Source: Nectonema munidae (Eukaryota; Nematomorpha; Nectonematoida; Nectonematidae). Taken from it: 64,000 nucleotides of DNA. Location of the stretch: assembly GCA_030549495.1 (NCBI GenBank), contig JAUIRK010000278.1, forward strand, positions 912,001 through 976,000. Direction: 5' to 3'. The notes below the pieces were generated by a model, which worked only from the letters and a program-made list of their open reading frames with translations, was not told the DNA's origin and did not search any database. Position 1 is the first letter of the stretch; each line of letters starts with the position of its first letter. The translations under genes were made by a program, and so were the position numbers. Positions 23,185 to 33,709 of this stretch are shown piece after piece.

Positions 23185-25884
23185 CCGGGGGTCACCCAAG
23201 TTTTTTCAAAAAGGGCTATATAGACCCAAAGGAATGTTAATCGCGGATCGGATAAATACTTTTTTGATACAGATCACACTAAACGCCTACAAAACATAGA
23301 CAGGCAAGCGGCTTATTTATAGATGCGTAAAAACAAAAATATATGTATGAAAAAAAGAATAAAGTAGAAACAATAAAGTTAAGGAGATTTATGAAACTAG
23401 TGTTTGCCTTTCAAAATACTGTTAATGCCAGCTTTAAAATGGGTACATCCAATCATAAGAATTGCCTTCAAGTGGTCGCCAGTTAACCTTTTTGGATGCC
23501 TTGACTTTACATACTTCATTTTCGAAAAAGTTCGCTCACATTTGTACGTTGTTGCAAAAACTGAAGCCATACCTGACCAAAGCTTTTTTAAATTAAAAAA
23601 CGCATCATCAGGTAAAGATTGGTAAAATTTAAGAAGAAATAAAAAAATAAAAAAAAACTCAAGTTGTAGATCTGTTGTCAACGTCACAGTCAAAAGGATT
23701 TTCAAATAGAAGAATGTCATTTTTTATTTTGTCAAGATTAGCAAATCGCTGGGAAAAATTTGTATGTAAGCCATAAAGAATGTTTGAAACTTGAAATCAA
23801 CGTGTTCCACATTTTCAGCGCAAAACTCTTGAAAATTCTGAAAATGAGAGAAGTTTGCCCTTTCAAATTATGTTTTAAACAATGACAATTTTGTTCGAAA
23901 TGCTGTAATAATTTTGTATAAATCACAGATGAGGTTATTTTGTTTTTGCAAACTTTAAAATTAAATCATTCATGTGATTTGTGATGTGAACTAAAAATGA
24001 TAATTTTGATAACCATGAAGAATCTGAAAATTGTGCATTAGATTTGTTTTTTCAGTTAAAAAATTTATTATTTCTTTTCGAAGTTTATGAAAACGAGATA
24101 TTAGTTTTCCGTAACTAAGCCATCTTACTGCCGTGCAAGTTCTTTAAGAAAAGCCTTAAACTGTCGATGAATGTGCGCGTGACTTCTGATATATAGTTGA
24201 CGCCACTTGTGATTGGATTAAGCACACAAGATATATCCAATTGCTTTGCACAGAATGCTTGTTGGTGTATAATGCAGTGTATGAAAAGAGCTGTTGAACA
24301 ATGAAGATCTTCCAATTTAGTCGGGATGTGCTCTAGTTGTCCCATGCATACTACACACTGATTCCAATTCTTCAATTATTTGAAAGTTGCGATTGACACC
24401 ACGAACACATATAAGAAGCTGAGACGTGCTAGAAAGATCAATGGACTCATCAATTGCAATTGAATAGCACAAAAAGATTTTAGCTTTGTCGTGTAATTGA
24501 AATTGTATGTTTTCTGCAAGTTTTTCTGTTCTTCGGACAAGTGAACTTGCTGAAAGGCTGATATTTGCAGTTGCTTTTTCAGGGCACAAGTCATTTGCTG
24601 CTTCCATTATGCACTCTTTTATGAAGTTACCATCAGTAAATGCGCTCTGCTAACTTATTCAATATTGCATAACTAACTCGAGTGATAGATTCGTTTTCAA
24701 CAAACTTTTTTGTGAAAAAACTTCTTTGAGACTCCAAATTGGATTTCAAAGACTCAATTATTGCAGAACCCTGTTTTCCATGAAGTTTTGAGTGTGTTGA
24801 AAGATGCTTTGTTTCGTAGTGACGACGAATATTGTATTCTTTTAAAACCGCAACACTTTCATTGCATATCAAGCAAATAGCTTTTTGATCATTTGTTCCC
24901 TCAAAAAAGTACTTTTCTTCCAAACTTTTAAGATACGGCATTCCTTATCAACTTAAAACTTTAAACTTATGAATACTTAAAATAGATGATTAAACATTAT
25001 AAAAAATTTTAAGTATTGGTTTACTTAAAATTTCTAAAAATCTTCATTTTAGTGTTTTTTGTACTCTTTTAATGTATAAGTTACTAACAAATTAAAAAAA
25101 ATACTATTCAAAAAGCACTAGTATGTCTTAAAGTTTAAAACTCTATAATGAAAAATGTAATTGCAAACATGTATATAAAACATATATATTAAAAAATAAA
25201 AAACGTTGAGTAAATCTTTTATTTAACAAAATACCAGCAATAATATTTCGGTCACTATGACCTTCTTCAGATATATATGACATAAAATTATTTTTATTTA
25301 TTTATGAAGACTCAACGCCATTTTATCTACATTAAAAAATTAAATTTTTTTAGTTTTGAAAAAAAATATTTCAAAAGTTTATTTTTTCATTTTTTTTTTA
25401 AATTTATTAGGTAAAAATATAAGAATTAAGTGAAGATAAACTTACAAGGAATAAAATGCAGAATAATTTAAATATAAGAGACTTTGTGAGTAAAAAGATA
25501 GAAAATTATATTACTTTTCAAAAACACTATATAAAATCAGAGTGTAAAACAGGTATTTATATACCTATAAACATGGCATAAACGTCACTAAAACGCTACT
25601 GGTATATGGCATGCATTTCCTGAAAACATTTCCGGTATATCATATTCAAAATATATATTTATCCATATAGTTAAAATACGTCACAAAAGCAATACTGATA
25701 TATAATTACAGACAAAAAATAATTATCCCTGTGATAATTACATATGCTATAAAAAATGAACAAAGCATCAGCAACTCAATGTTGCGTTTACTCACCATTT
25801 GAAAAAATAATATTATTCAACGAAAAATGAAAAATAAACAACGTTTCAGTATTTGACTGTGGGCCGTAGTTTGGTGACCACTGC
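23185..25884 (-). mobile_element. hAT transposon of the GTF2IRD2/ZBED-like group, decayed
   Basis: One end reads GCAGTGGTCACCAAACTAC on the minus strand. The other end reads CCGGGGGTCACCCAAG on the plus strand, 9 of 12 terminal bases matching. Flanks TTAAGAGT and TTAAGACT look like an 8-bp target duplication with one change; placing it shifts each end by a base. Inside, minus-strand pieces from 24941 to 23397 encode a BED-type finger (CLICNESV...RRHYETKH), SIAIDESIDLSSTSQLLICV, HCIIHQQAFCAKQL and the C-terminal dimerisation block CERTFSKMKYVKSRHPKRLT. All have counterparts in human GTF2IRD2. Stops, frameshifts and a missing catalytic stretch show it is inactive. Confidence 0.88.
23397..24941 (-). 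pseudogene. hAT transposase coding remnant
   Basis: Starts at an ATG with MPYLKSLEEKYFFEGTNDQK and runs in at least four frame segments to ILKGKH near 23397. The BED finger (C-x2-C...H-x4-H, about residues 24-46) is intact. The first catalytic Asp region IAIDESIDLS is visible. The segment between the G-V-N-R-N block and the H-C-I-I-H block, which holds TTDGAPAM in relatives, is lost. The C-terminal dimerisation region is present. About 515 codons would be spanned, shorter than full-length relatives. Confidence 0.85.
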
Positions 25885-26536
25885 TTAAGACTAACGAAAG
25901 GCGCTTTTAGTCTTACTCGTCATTTATGTTGATAGGTAATGGATATAAATAATTTTTTTTCTAAATTTTTTTAAATAAACGCCAAAAGTTTATTGTTACT
26001 TTTTTCTTTTATTTTCAGTATATAACAGATATAAATACGCTGCACTCCAAAATTCAACAGACATACGCGTATTCAGTCGCTTTATTAATGAGAGCTTTAC
26101 GACATATACCTGGATTTCCTGTAATTTCGCTATATTTATCAGATTCCCCGCATGAAAAAAGGTAGGTTGCAAATTTGAAAGAGTAAAAATATAGATTTAT
26201 GATTCGCTTTCAATTCTTTATATAAAGACAAAAATAGACGCATTCCAGGCAATTTGAAAACAAGACATTTTATACCTATAAGACATTTGATACCTGAATT
26301 GGCCATTTCGTAGCCAAAAGTTTGAAAATGTTCCGTCCCAAATGTCTCTGGTACTAAATGTTTTAGGTAGGAAATATCCTGCACCGAAACAAACATAATA
26401 TATACTTTTTTAAATATATATGTTTTGTAATATATATTCAGTCACGCTTAAATTGACAATTTGTATGACTATTTCATTCATTTGATTAAAAAGAATACAT
26501 AATAATTATTGAACTTCATATATATATATATATGTT
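25885..26536. repeat. Intergenic with degenerate AAGACATTT...TACC motifs
   Basis: Between about 26260 and 26400, units such as AAGACATTTTATACC, AAGACATTTGATACC and CCAAATGTCTC recur irregularly. The same vocabulary appears at 30545-30710. An (AT)n run sits just before the next element. Confidence 0.45.
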
Positions 26537-27172
26537 CACTGGCGGATTTAAAGGGAGGCGGAACCGGCGTACGCCCCCCCTAAAATTGCATTGCCAATTG
26601 CTTGAAAATTTTTCTTGATTTAATTCCTTTCGTAGAACTCAAATATTATGATGATTTCTGCAACTCGTTTTTTAGATTCAATCTTTCTCTAAAGTGAGAA
26701 GCCCTGAAAAGTTTTTTATGTTTCAATCGTAGTTAATTGTGACACTTATTACTTTGATATTATCCTATTTTTTTTGTAAATTTATTATTTAAACACATCA
26801 AGTTTTACCACATCAATTCACTTCGCAGTTCAATGAATGGGGATCGTTTTAATGCTCTCATTCTTCTTTTTGTTCACAGAGAACACCATTATTGATTTGT
26901 ATGCTAAAAAGTGTCCTAGAGGGATGATGCTTCTTAATCCTCTTAGTTCTTAATCTAGTTAAGTTCTTATAATAAACTTATACTTTTTTGCTATATTATC
27001 ATGATACTCTAAGATTTATGATAAAAAGTCAATTTTCGCTTTTTATTAAACTATTACCCAAAATAAGATAAAAATAGCTTAAAAATTTTGATAATTTTTA
27101 TGCTTCAAATTTGTGTTCTAGTTTAGTAAAATCCGCCTGCCCCCCTAATACCAATTTCTAGATCCGCCCCAG
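26537..27172 (-). mobile_element. 636-bp non-autonomous element, copy B
   Basis: Begins CACTGGCGGATTTAAAGGG and ends GATCCGCCCCAGT, so the termini are roughly inverted. GCGTACGCC and a C run lie inside the left end. It matches 1883-2519 in the opposite orientation over its whole length, with many scattered differences, so both copies are old. Confidence 0.7.
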
Positions 27173-27329
27173 TATTTGTTTTTTTGATTAATCTTGAAAA
27201 CGTGAATAATAATCGGGGACATTTGTCCATTTATGCTTGATTAGCTTAACCTTCCTAAGGATGTAGGTCTAAAGACATTTTATTTTTTTGGTGTCTTGAG
27301 AATAAATTTATATTTGATCAATTTAAATG

Positions 27330-27460
27330 AAAAAACGTTTGTCCTAACAGCGAAAATATTTTCCTAAGTTTCAATGAAATTTTGATTTTGCCAAATACAA
27401 TTCGAATGTTAAAGTTTTACTACAATAAATTTGATCGGACCTTGAATCTTCTGTAAATTT
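27330..27460 (-). repeat. Left arm of an inverted repeat pair
   Basis: About 125 bp matching 29470-29592 in inverted orientation. Shared blocks include GTTAGGACAAA-type, TTTGGCAAAA.CAAAATTTC and GAA.ATTCAAGGT. These may be two copies of one family or the arms of one 2.3-kb element. Confidence 0.5.
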
Positions 27461-27980
27461 TACCGAAAATTTGGTTATTTTCTTCACAAATGTTGATTAC
27501 TTAATTAACTGCTTCACAACGTCATTGTGATTATTTCATTACCCTCTCCAATCTCCTTTTATTATGAGGGGTTTCTGAATTCTTCATTATTTTATGTTAA
27601 ATAATAACTAAATATTCAATTAGAAAAATTAAATCAAAAAAAAATATAAAATTTATTTAATTTCCAATAATTAAATAAAGAATTATATTTTTAAACCCAA
27701 TCCTAGTAAAAATAGGAGATCTGTTAGTTAGTTAATTTATTATATAGCTAAGTAATTAAAATTAAAATTATTTAGAATGTAATTATTCGAAGTAAAATAT
27801 TTAACTAGTTTTTTATAAGCTTTGTGTCTTAATATTTAAAATCATTAGTGTATAATCTAAATAAATAACATTCTAAAACTTTTCTATACAGATTTTTTAT
27901 TGTGTATAGTCTGTGATTTTTAAGCTTTAACTAATAACGCTTTCTTTTTGGTTATTTTTATTCAATAACATCAACTAATA

Positions 27981-28035
27981 CGGGCGTGAGTAAGGTTGAT
28001 TAGATACTGGGTTTCGATGACTCAATGTATTCATA
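27981..28035 (+). repeat. tRNA-derived SINE, truncated copy 2
   Basis: GGGCGTGAGTAAGGTTGATT and TAGATACTGGGTTTCGATGA match the SINE head at 8.6 and 55.6 kb. The match ends before the B box. Confidence 0.65.
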
Positions 28036-29469
28036 TATAAAATTCCATTGAAAAGATATCTGACATCAAATAGTCTTCAAAGTTTTAGTCCTTGGGTTAA
28101 AGGGAGGTTAAGTTTAAATACATTTTTTCGGAAATTTTTTATATTTCTGCGAAGAAATTTAATAAAAATTTTTTAATGTCTTTGTAAGCGAGAGGATTAT
28201 AAAAATTCTTTCACACAAAGACAGATACATCCAATTTTCAGCTCAAAATATCATAATGTCCAAATTTTATTTTTTGATATAGCTTCATGTTGTATTTTTT
28301 TTTAAAATATCGTGTTTAAAAAAATTAATATAAGAAATCCCCATACTTTTATACATTTTTTCAAATTATTTTTAAAATTTATTCTTGTGAAAAAAAATTA
28401 TTATTCCCACTATTTTATAAAAGAAAGTTTATATTTAATAAAAAAACATTTAAAAAGTAAAATTGAAAATTTGAATCATCTATTTAAACACGTTAATTAA
28501 GATTGCTATTATTCGAATTAGTGTTTCTTTCTCTGGATCATGCATGATAAGGAATTTATGATTTGATTTTTATCGCTAAAACTTAATTAAACTTAAATTA
28601 AATCCAAATTGCGGCATATATATATATATCATAAAATTAATAATTCATCTTATTCATAATTAATAAATCAATAAATTTACGAAATTTGGACTGTTTTAAT
28701 AATGCTATGCTGCTCTCGGAGCCGCTGTTGAGAACAAGTGATCTATAAGAAATGAGAATCTATATAAAGAAACATTCATTGTATTCGCTACCTTAATTAA
28801 TATTCTTTCGATCAAAAAATATATTTTTCTAAAATAAACTAAAAATTAATCTCTATCAAGAAAATAGAATAAATGCAAAAGAAGAGACATTATTTCACAA
28901 TCAATGCATCTAATTCCATTTTCAATAAAAGTGTCCCCTTTTATTTTCTTTATAAAAGTAATGAAGGCACTCGTCAATACTCTTTTTAATAAAAATTAAA
29001 CTTTTACAACAACAGCCAATAACACCTACTTCCTCATATAAGTTATAAAGACTTCTTTCATAACTTCTCAGTTAACTTTTAGTCCTAAAAGTATAAAGAT
29101 TAATTTTAAGAACTTTTAGATTGATATTCGTTTATTTTCATATTTTGTTATAGTAGTCAATTTTTTATTGGAAATTTACTCATATATTCAAATAAAAAAA
29201 AAATTTTTTTTTCAACTTTTAAAATCTGCTATCAATTCTAATGAATATATCAATTTTTAGGGTTGGAAATGAATTTTTGGGGTAATTGCTCAATTTCAAA
29301 CTTATCCTTCATTTTGTAAGATTATTCTGAATTCCGTAAAAAAATTTTCCTAATGATAAAAAATCAAGAATAACCTGGCACCAAACATAGCAGTAACATT
29401 ATTTAAGAGCGAGGACTGGTAACTTTTGCCCCGGAGCGTCACATACGCATGTCAGAACGTTGTGCTTTT
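28036..29469. other. Intergenic, nothing recognised
   Basis: Very AT-rich; low-complexity ORFs only. Confidence 0.45.
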
Positions 29470-29592
29470 GGGCAAGAAAATTCAAGGTTCCAAACTAAAA
29501 CTTCCAAGGCAAACTTTAATATTTGAATTGCATTTGGCAAAACCAAAATTTCATTGTAATTTACATAAATATTTTAACTGTTAAGACAAAAT
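29470..29592 (+). repeat. Right arm of an inverted repeat pair
   Basis: Partner of 27330-27460, as described there. Sequence outside the arms does not match. Confidence 0.5.
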
Positions 29593-30544
29593 ATGTAAAG
29601 TTTATATAATCGTTTTTCTAGTTTTATATCGCTAATTGTCCATCAAATAAATTTTATATATATAATTTCGTTATAAAAATTTTTAAGCCCACTTTAGCGA
29701 TCACCTTGATAGATCGGTTTCCTGCCTATACTCAAATTTGGCCAATTCAATTCTACTTCTAACATTTTTTACAATCCACAAAACATAAAACAAATTGGGA
29801 ACTCACATTGAAAAAAAACTTTGTTCAAATCATAAAGTTAACAGTTTTTTTTACAAAAATCACGGAGAACTTACTTTTTATAAATACCTTGTATTCAATT
29901 AACTAATCGAATGCTTATATTTTTATTATATACATAAAGCAGACAATTTATACGTTATGGGAAACTAGTGCCTCGTTTGGGGTTGTGTTTATTAATGGCA
30001 GTTGTTAACTTCCTTCTTCCGATCCAACGCTTATAAAAACAACTAACAAACTAAAAAATTAACTAAGTTAATAAAAAATTAAAAAATTTTTAAATGATTT
30101 TTTAAAAAACTTTGAAGTAGCTGACTATATCTATACTTCTTTTACTATTAATTAACTAACTATATTTTACTAAAGTTAATTATTTTTAATATTTTAAAAA
30201 ATATAGTGTACAATTAGGTATGCTTAATAACAACATAAGAAATGATATTTTATAAATAAAATTTTTTAATCTACTCTTAATTTTGGTGGTAGGTAGAAGT
30301 AAATGAGTGAAATATAGTGGTTGTATCTACATCGAGGATATAAAATTACAATTTTTCTCAATATATGTAATGAATAAAGTAATTTTTTGATCTTGTTCAA
30401 AAGAGATAAAGAACTTCACGTGACAATGAAGTAGATAATAACATTTATATAATATATATAAAATAAAACCATTTTATTATAAGAAATAAAAACACAAGGA
30501 CAAAATTATTCAAATCAAAGATATCGAAAATCTTCCTTGTCCAA

Positions 30545-30710
30545 TTTACCGAGTTCAAGACATTTCGTAACCAAGACATTTCGTTCATAATCAAGACATT
30601 TCCTACCCAAGATTTTTCGTATGTAAATTGGTCATTTTATACAAAAATAGAAAAAACTGAGTACGAAAAGTGCAAAATTAGGTACGAAATGTGTCCAGTA
30701 AGAAACGCCT
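30545..30710 (+). repeat. Degenerate tandem repeat, CCAAGACATTTCGTA-type units
   Basis: About five irregular units: TTCAAGACATTTCGTA, ACCAAGACATTTCGTT, ATCAAGACATTTCCTA, CCCAAGATTTTTCGTA, then GGTACGAAATGTGTCC in inverse. Spacing is 15-18 bp. Related units occur at 26.26-26.40 kb. Confidence 0.6.
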
Positions 30711-31960
30711 TAGTTGCAACATTTTGTATATATTTATGTTGCGTGCTTTTGTATTTAAGTATTTATTTCTCCTCTGGGAAAAAAGACCTTTTTTTGTATT
30801 GTTTGTAGTCCGATTGATAAATACAGATCAAGATATATTACGCATGTTTTCTCACATACTGATTATTTTCTGATAGCATCCGCTTGTCCAACCACTCAAT
30901 ATGGTTAGTAAAAAGACTGAAAGTTTTCCTCGTAGAACCGGAATTGTTTTCTCTCAAGTAGCCTGTTGTGGCTTGTGCGATTTTAATTTATCAGGGAAAG
31001 CAACTAAAATGGCTTTATATCTATAAATTTTATCTTGTGGTGGAGTAGTTTTTGCTCCATTTGCATTCATGTTTGGTCTGGCATTGTTCTTCGAGATCTG
31101 TGATAATTAGTGTCTTTATGTGCCTAACACAACCGTGGGAGATGAATGACGTGTATTTAACAAAGAGTGCTCTAAAAAAATTTTCTTTACTGACTTTTGG
31201 GATAAAGTTGTGTTTGAATTATTATGAACGAGTTGTGTATCAATACAGTTTGAAACGTTGGTTTTATACCAAGAAGGCTAAATTTTACACAAATGATCAA
31301 ATCCAGAACTTGAAAAGTAAATAACTGATCTAGTAAAGAGTTTAGGCAACAGAATACACTGTTTACAAAAACTCGATCCATGCAAAATAATGCGACAACG
31401 GAAAGTTTTATATTGACCGATAAATTTGTAGAAGATTTACTAAAGGTTGATAGTTGATGTTCTCAGTTTTGTTTGTCAGACAATTGTCGAAGCCATATCT
31501 CTATCATGAAGAATAAGTATGTCGTATAGACAAGCAATTGCAGTGAATTTTCAAGAAAACATGGCAATTCTGATTTTAGAGGTATATTTTACTGATTTCC
31601 TTTATCACACAAATGATCACTGGTTAAGAATGGAAAGAGTAATAAAGAGGGCCAAAATCGCATGCTTTTTAATTTGAAGGACAAGAAAAGTTTAAAAATC
31701 TGAAAAAAATTTCAATAAAATTTATTTTTCAAATAAATATGTTTCAGAATAAGTTTTTACTTTTTAATACTAATTAATTGCTTTGCCCCTAAATAAACCT
31801 TTTTTGGCTTACATTTGAATCATTTTTAAATTTCTGAATGTGATCAAAAATATTAAACATCCCTAACATAAACTATATTTTTCTATAAATAAATATTTTT
31901 TAGAAAAACTAATTTAAAAAATAATTTATAATTTTTTTTAGAATTTAAGTCAAGCCTCAT
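30711..31960. other. Intergenic, unassigned ORFs
   Basis: Includes a 90-codon plus ORF at 31052-31324 of mixed composition with no recognised motif. Slightly less AT-rich than its surroundings, which might mean an old coding remnant. I could not identify an OPA1 5' exon here. Confidence 0.35.
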
Positions 31961-32257
31961 TGTTCCGTCACAATCCGTTCCTGAAAAAAATTAAGGGTCT
32001 TCGAGGCTGACGTAACATCGAAAAAAGAATAATAAATTTAATTTGGTTAAATTTGACTTACATAACAGAATCAATGAAGAAGTTGCTGTAGAGTACTTGA
32101 ACTTGATACTACATAAACAAAGATTAATGTTCAGCACCAAAGCCATTAAGCTGCTAGTCGACAACCAATCAAATTTTAATAAATAAAAATAGCTATTTTC
32201 AGTTTTTTTCTTACAAAGCACGCATGGCAACACATAAATTATCTAGATGATTTTTAG

Positions 32258-32494
32258 CTATAATAGGTTTTTCTTCAGGTAATTTATATCAGTAGCAAGA
32301 CATATTCTGTATTTGTGAGACCTACTTTTTTTTCCTTCTTCTTCGCAATCATATCTACTAGAATCATAAATTATGTTTGCGCCATTCACCATCTCCATAA
32401 TATCTTCATCGTTAAGTGAACGAGTTACTTTCATAGTGCTGTCAACATTGACTAATTCATTAGCCGACATGCGGCATGTACTAGGAGTTTGCAA
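32258..32494 (-). mobile_element. Possible Tigger/pogo transposase C-terminal remnant
   Basis: Minus-strand peptide with the acidic stretch VTRSLNDEDIMEMVNGAN, resembling the tail that follows the DDE domain in Tigger/pogo transposases (L-x-D-E-D-I type). Nothing upstream that could be the catalytic domain was recognised, so the call is tentative. Confidence 0.35.
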
Positions 32495-32509
32495 AATATT
32501 AGCTAGTGA

Positions 32510-32570
32510 GTCTAGAAGGGTGGGGAACCTGCGGCCTTCGGAGTGCGGCCTTTTGTGGTCTGTAGAGAAA
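32510..32570 (+). mobile_element. hAT-like terminal fragment
   Basis: AGGGTGGGGAACCTGCGGCC resembles the CAGGGGTGGGCAACCTGCGG ends of hAT elements common in animals. No matching opposite end or duplication found. Confidence 0.3.
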
Positions 32571-33391
32571 AATCTTCAAAAATATAAGAAATTATATAAA
32601 ATACTAAAAATATTCTTCCGAAATTACAAAGTGTGTGTGTGTGGAGTGAATGGGAGGGGGGGGGAGGATTTTTTTTTGAAAAATTCATAGAAATCCTTCA
32701 AATAACTTTGAATTAGATAGAAAATGAATGAAAGCAGATGATTTTCTGAATAACCCAAAAAATTTCTTGACATCTAAAACAAGTTTGTTTAAAATATAAT
32801 ACAATATATTGAAAATTTTATGTTATATAATTGTCGACAGAAACTTAAAATTTCGTCAAGAATAAAAACAAGATTTTGGTATGATCAAAAGGAATACGTT
32901 ATAATTATAAATTTAATAAAAATAAAAAATTTCAAAAAATAAAAAACGATCTTAATAATATACGTTAAAATAAAAAAAATTAAACTAAATCATTGCAAAT
33001 AATACAGAAACAATAAATGTATATATAAAAAATAAAGTTTCAACTTCCAGAAAAATGTCTGAAACAATTTTAACTTAATTATTTCATCGTGATGTTTTTG
33101 TCAAATCAGAGGAGATAAAATACAATCAAAATAGTTTAATTGTTGTATATTTAAAATTTTAAAGAATCATAATTTTAACAATGTATTGTGCCTTCAAAAG
33201 TGCAGTGATAATAAAAAAATTAACTTATCTATATTGCAGGTATCGGTATTTGAGATATAATAATTTTTCAGAGGCTAACAGATGTAGATTTCATAATGGA
33301 GAATAAAGATAAAAGTTTATTATCTTTTTTATAGAAAAGAATCAATTTCCTAAAATTTAAATAAATGATTTATCTTTTCTTTTTATACTAG
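32571..33391. other. Sequence upstream of the first recognised OPA1 exon
   Basis: AT-rich; ends in a pyrimidine-rich stretch and TACTAG, a plausible splice acceptor for the exon at 33392/33397. No presequence-like ORF seen. Confidence 0.4.
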
Positions 33392-33396
33392 TTTCA

Positions 33397-33709
33397 ATGG
33401 TGGCGAGTATTTTATTAAGATTTTTAAAATTTAGAAATCTTATTATCGCAACTGTTGTTGGTGGTGGATATAGTCTTAACAAAAAGTACGAAAGTTGGAA
33501 AGAAAATTTACCAGATTTTATTGGACCTTTAAAAAATTTTTCTTCTTCATTTGATTTTGAAGATCTTAAACTTAAATATCGAAATAATATTAATGAGATA
33601 TCTAATTTGTATCGCCATTCTTCTTTTCCTAACTTATCTATCTACAGAATTGAAGATTGGATACTTAAAAGTTTAGATGACAAGGATGTTCAAGTTGATT
33701 ATTTAAACG
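33397..33709 (+). CDS. OPA1: OPA1 exon with inner-membrane anchor (first recognised exon)
   Basis: Encodes a basic lead (RFLKFRN) and a hydrophobic anchor ending [16 protein letters not shown], which matches human SAVGGGYTAKKTFDQWK. The ATG at 33397 sits 5 bases after an acceptor-like TACTAG at 33391, with the frame open between them. This is therefore probably an internal exon starting at 33392 rather than the true start. The donor is AAACG|GTAAAA (phase 1). Confidence 0.85.

Noticed and set aside
25200-25270. TTTCGGTCACTATGACC segment as a separate element end
   Set aside because: It resembles a motif seen in some Penelope-like flanks, but lies inside the hAT borders and has nothing else to support it.
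28312-28500. 62-codon ORF rich in Lys, Phe, Asn and Ile
   Set aside because: Composition is that of AT-rich noncoding DNA; no splice context or motif.
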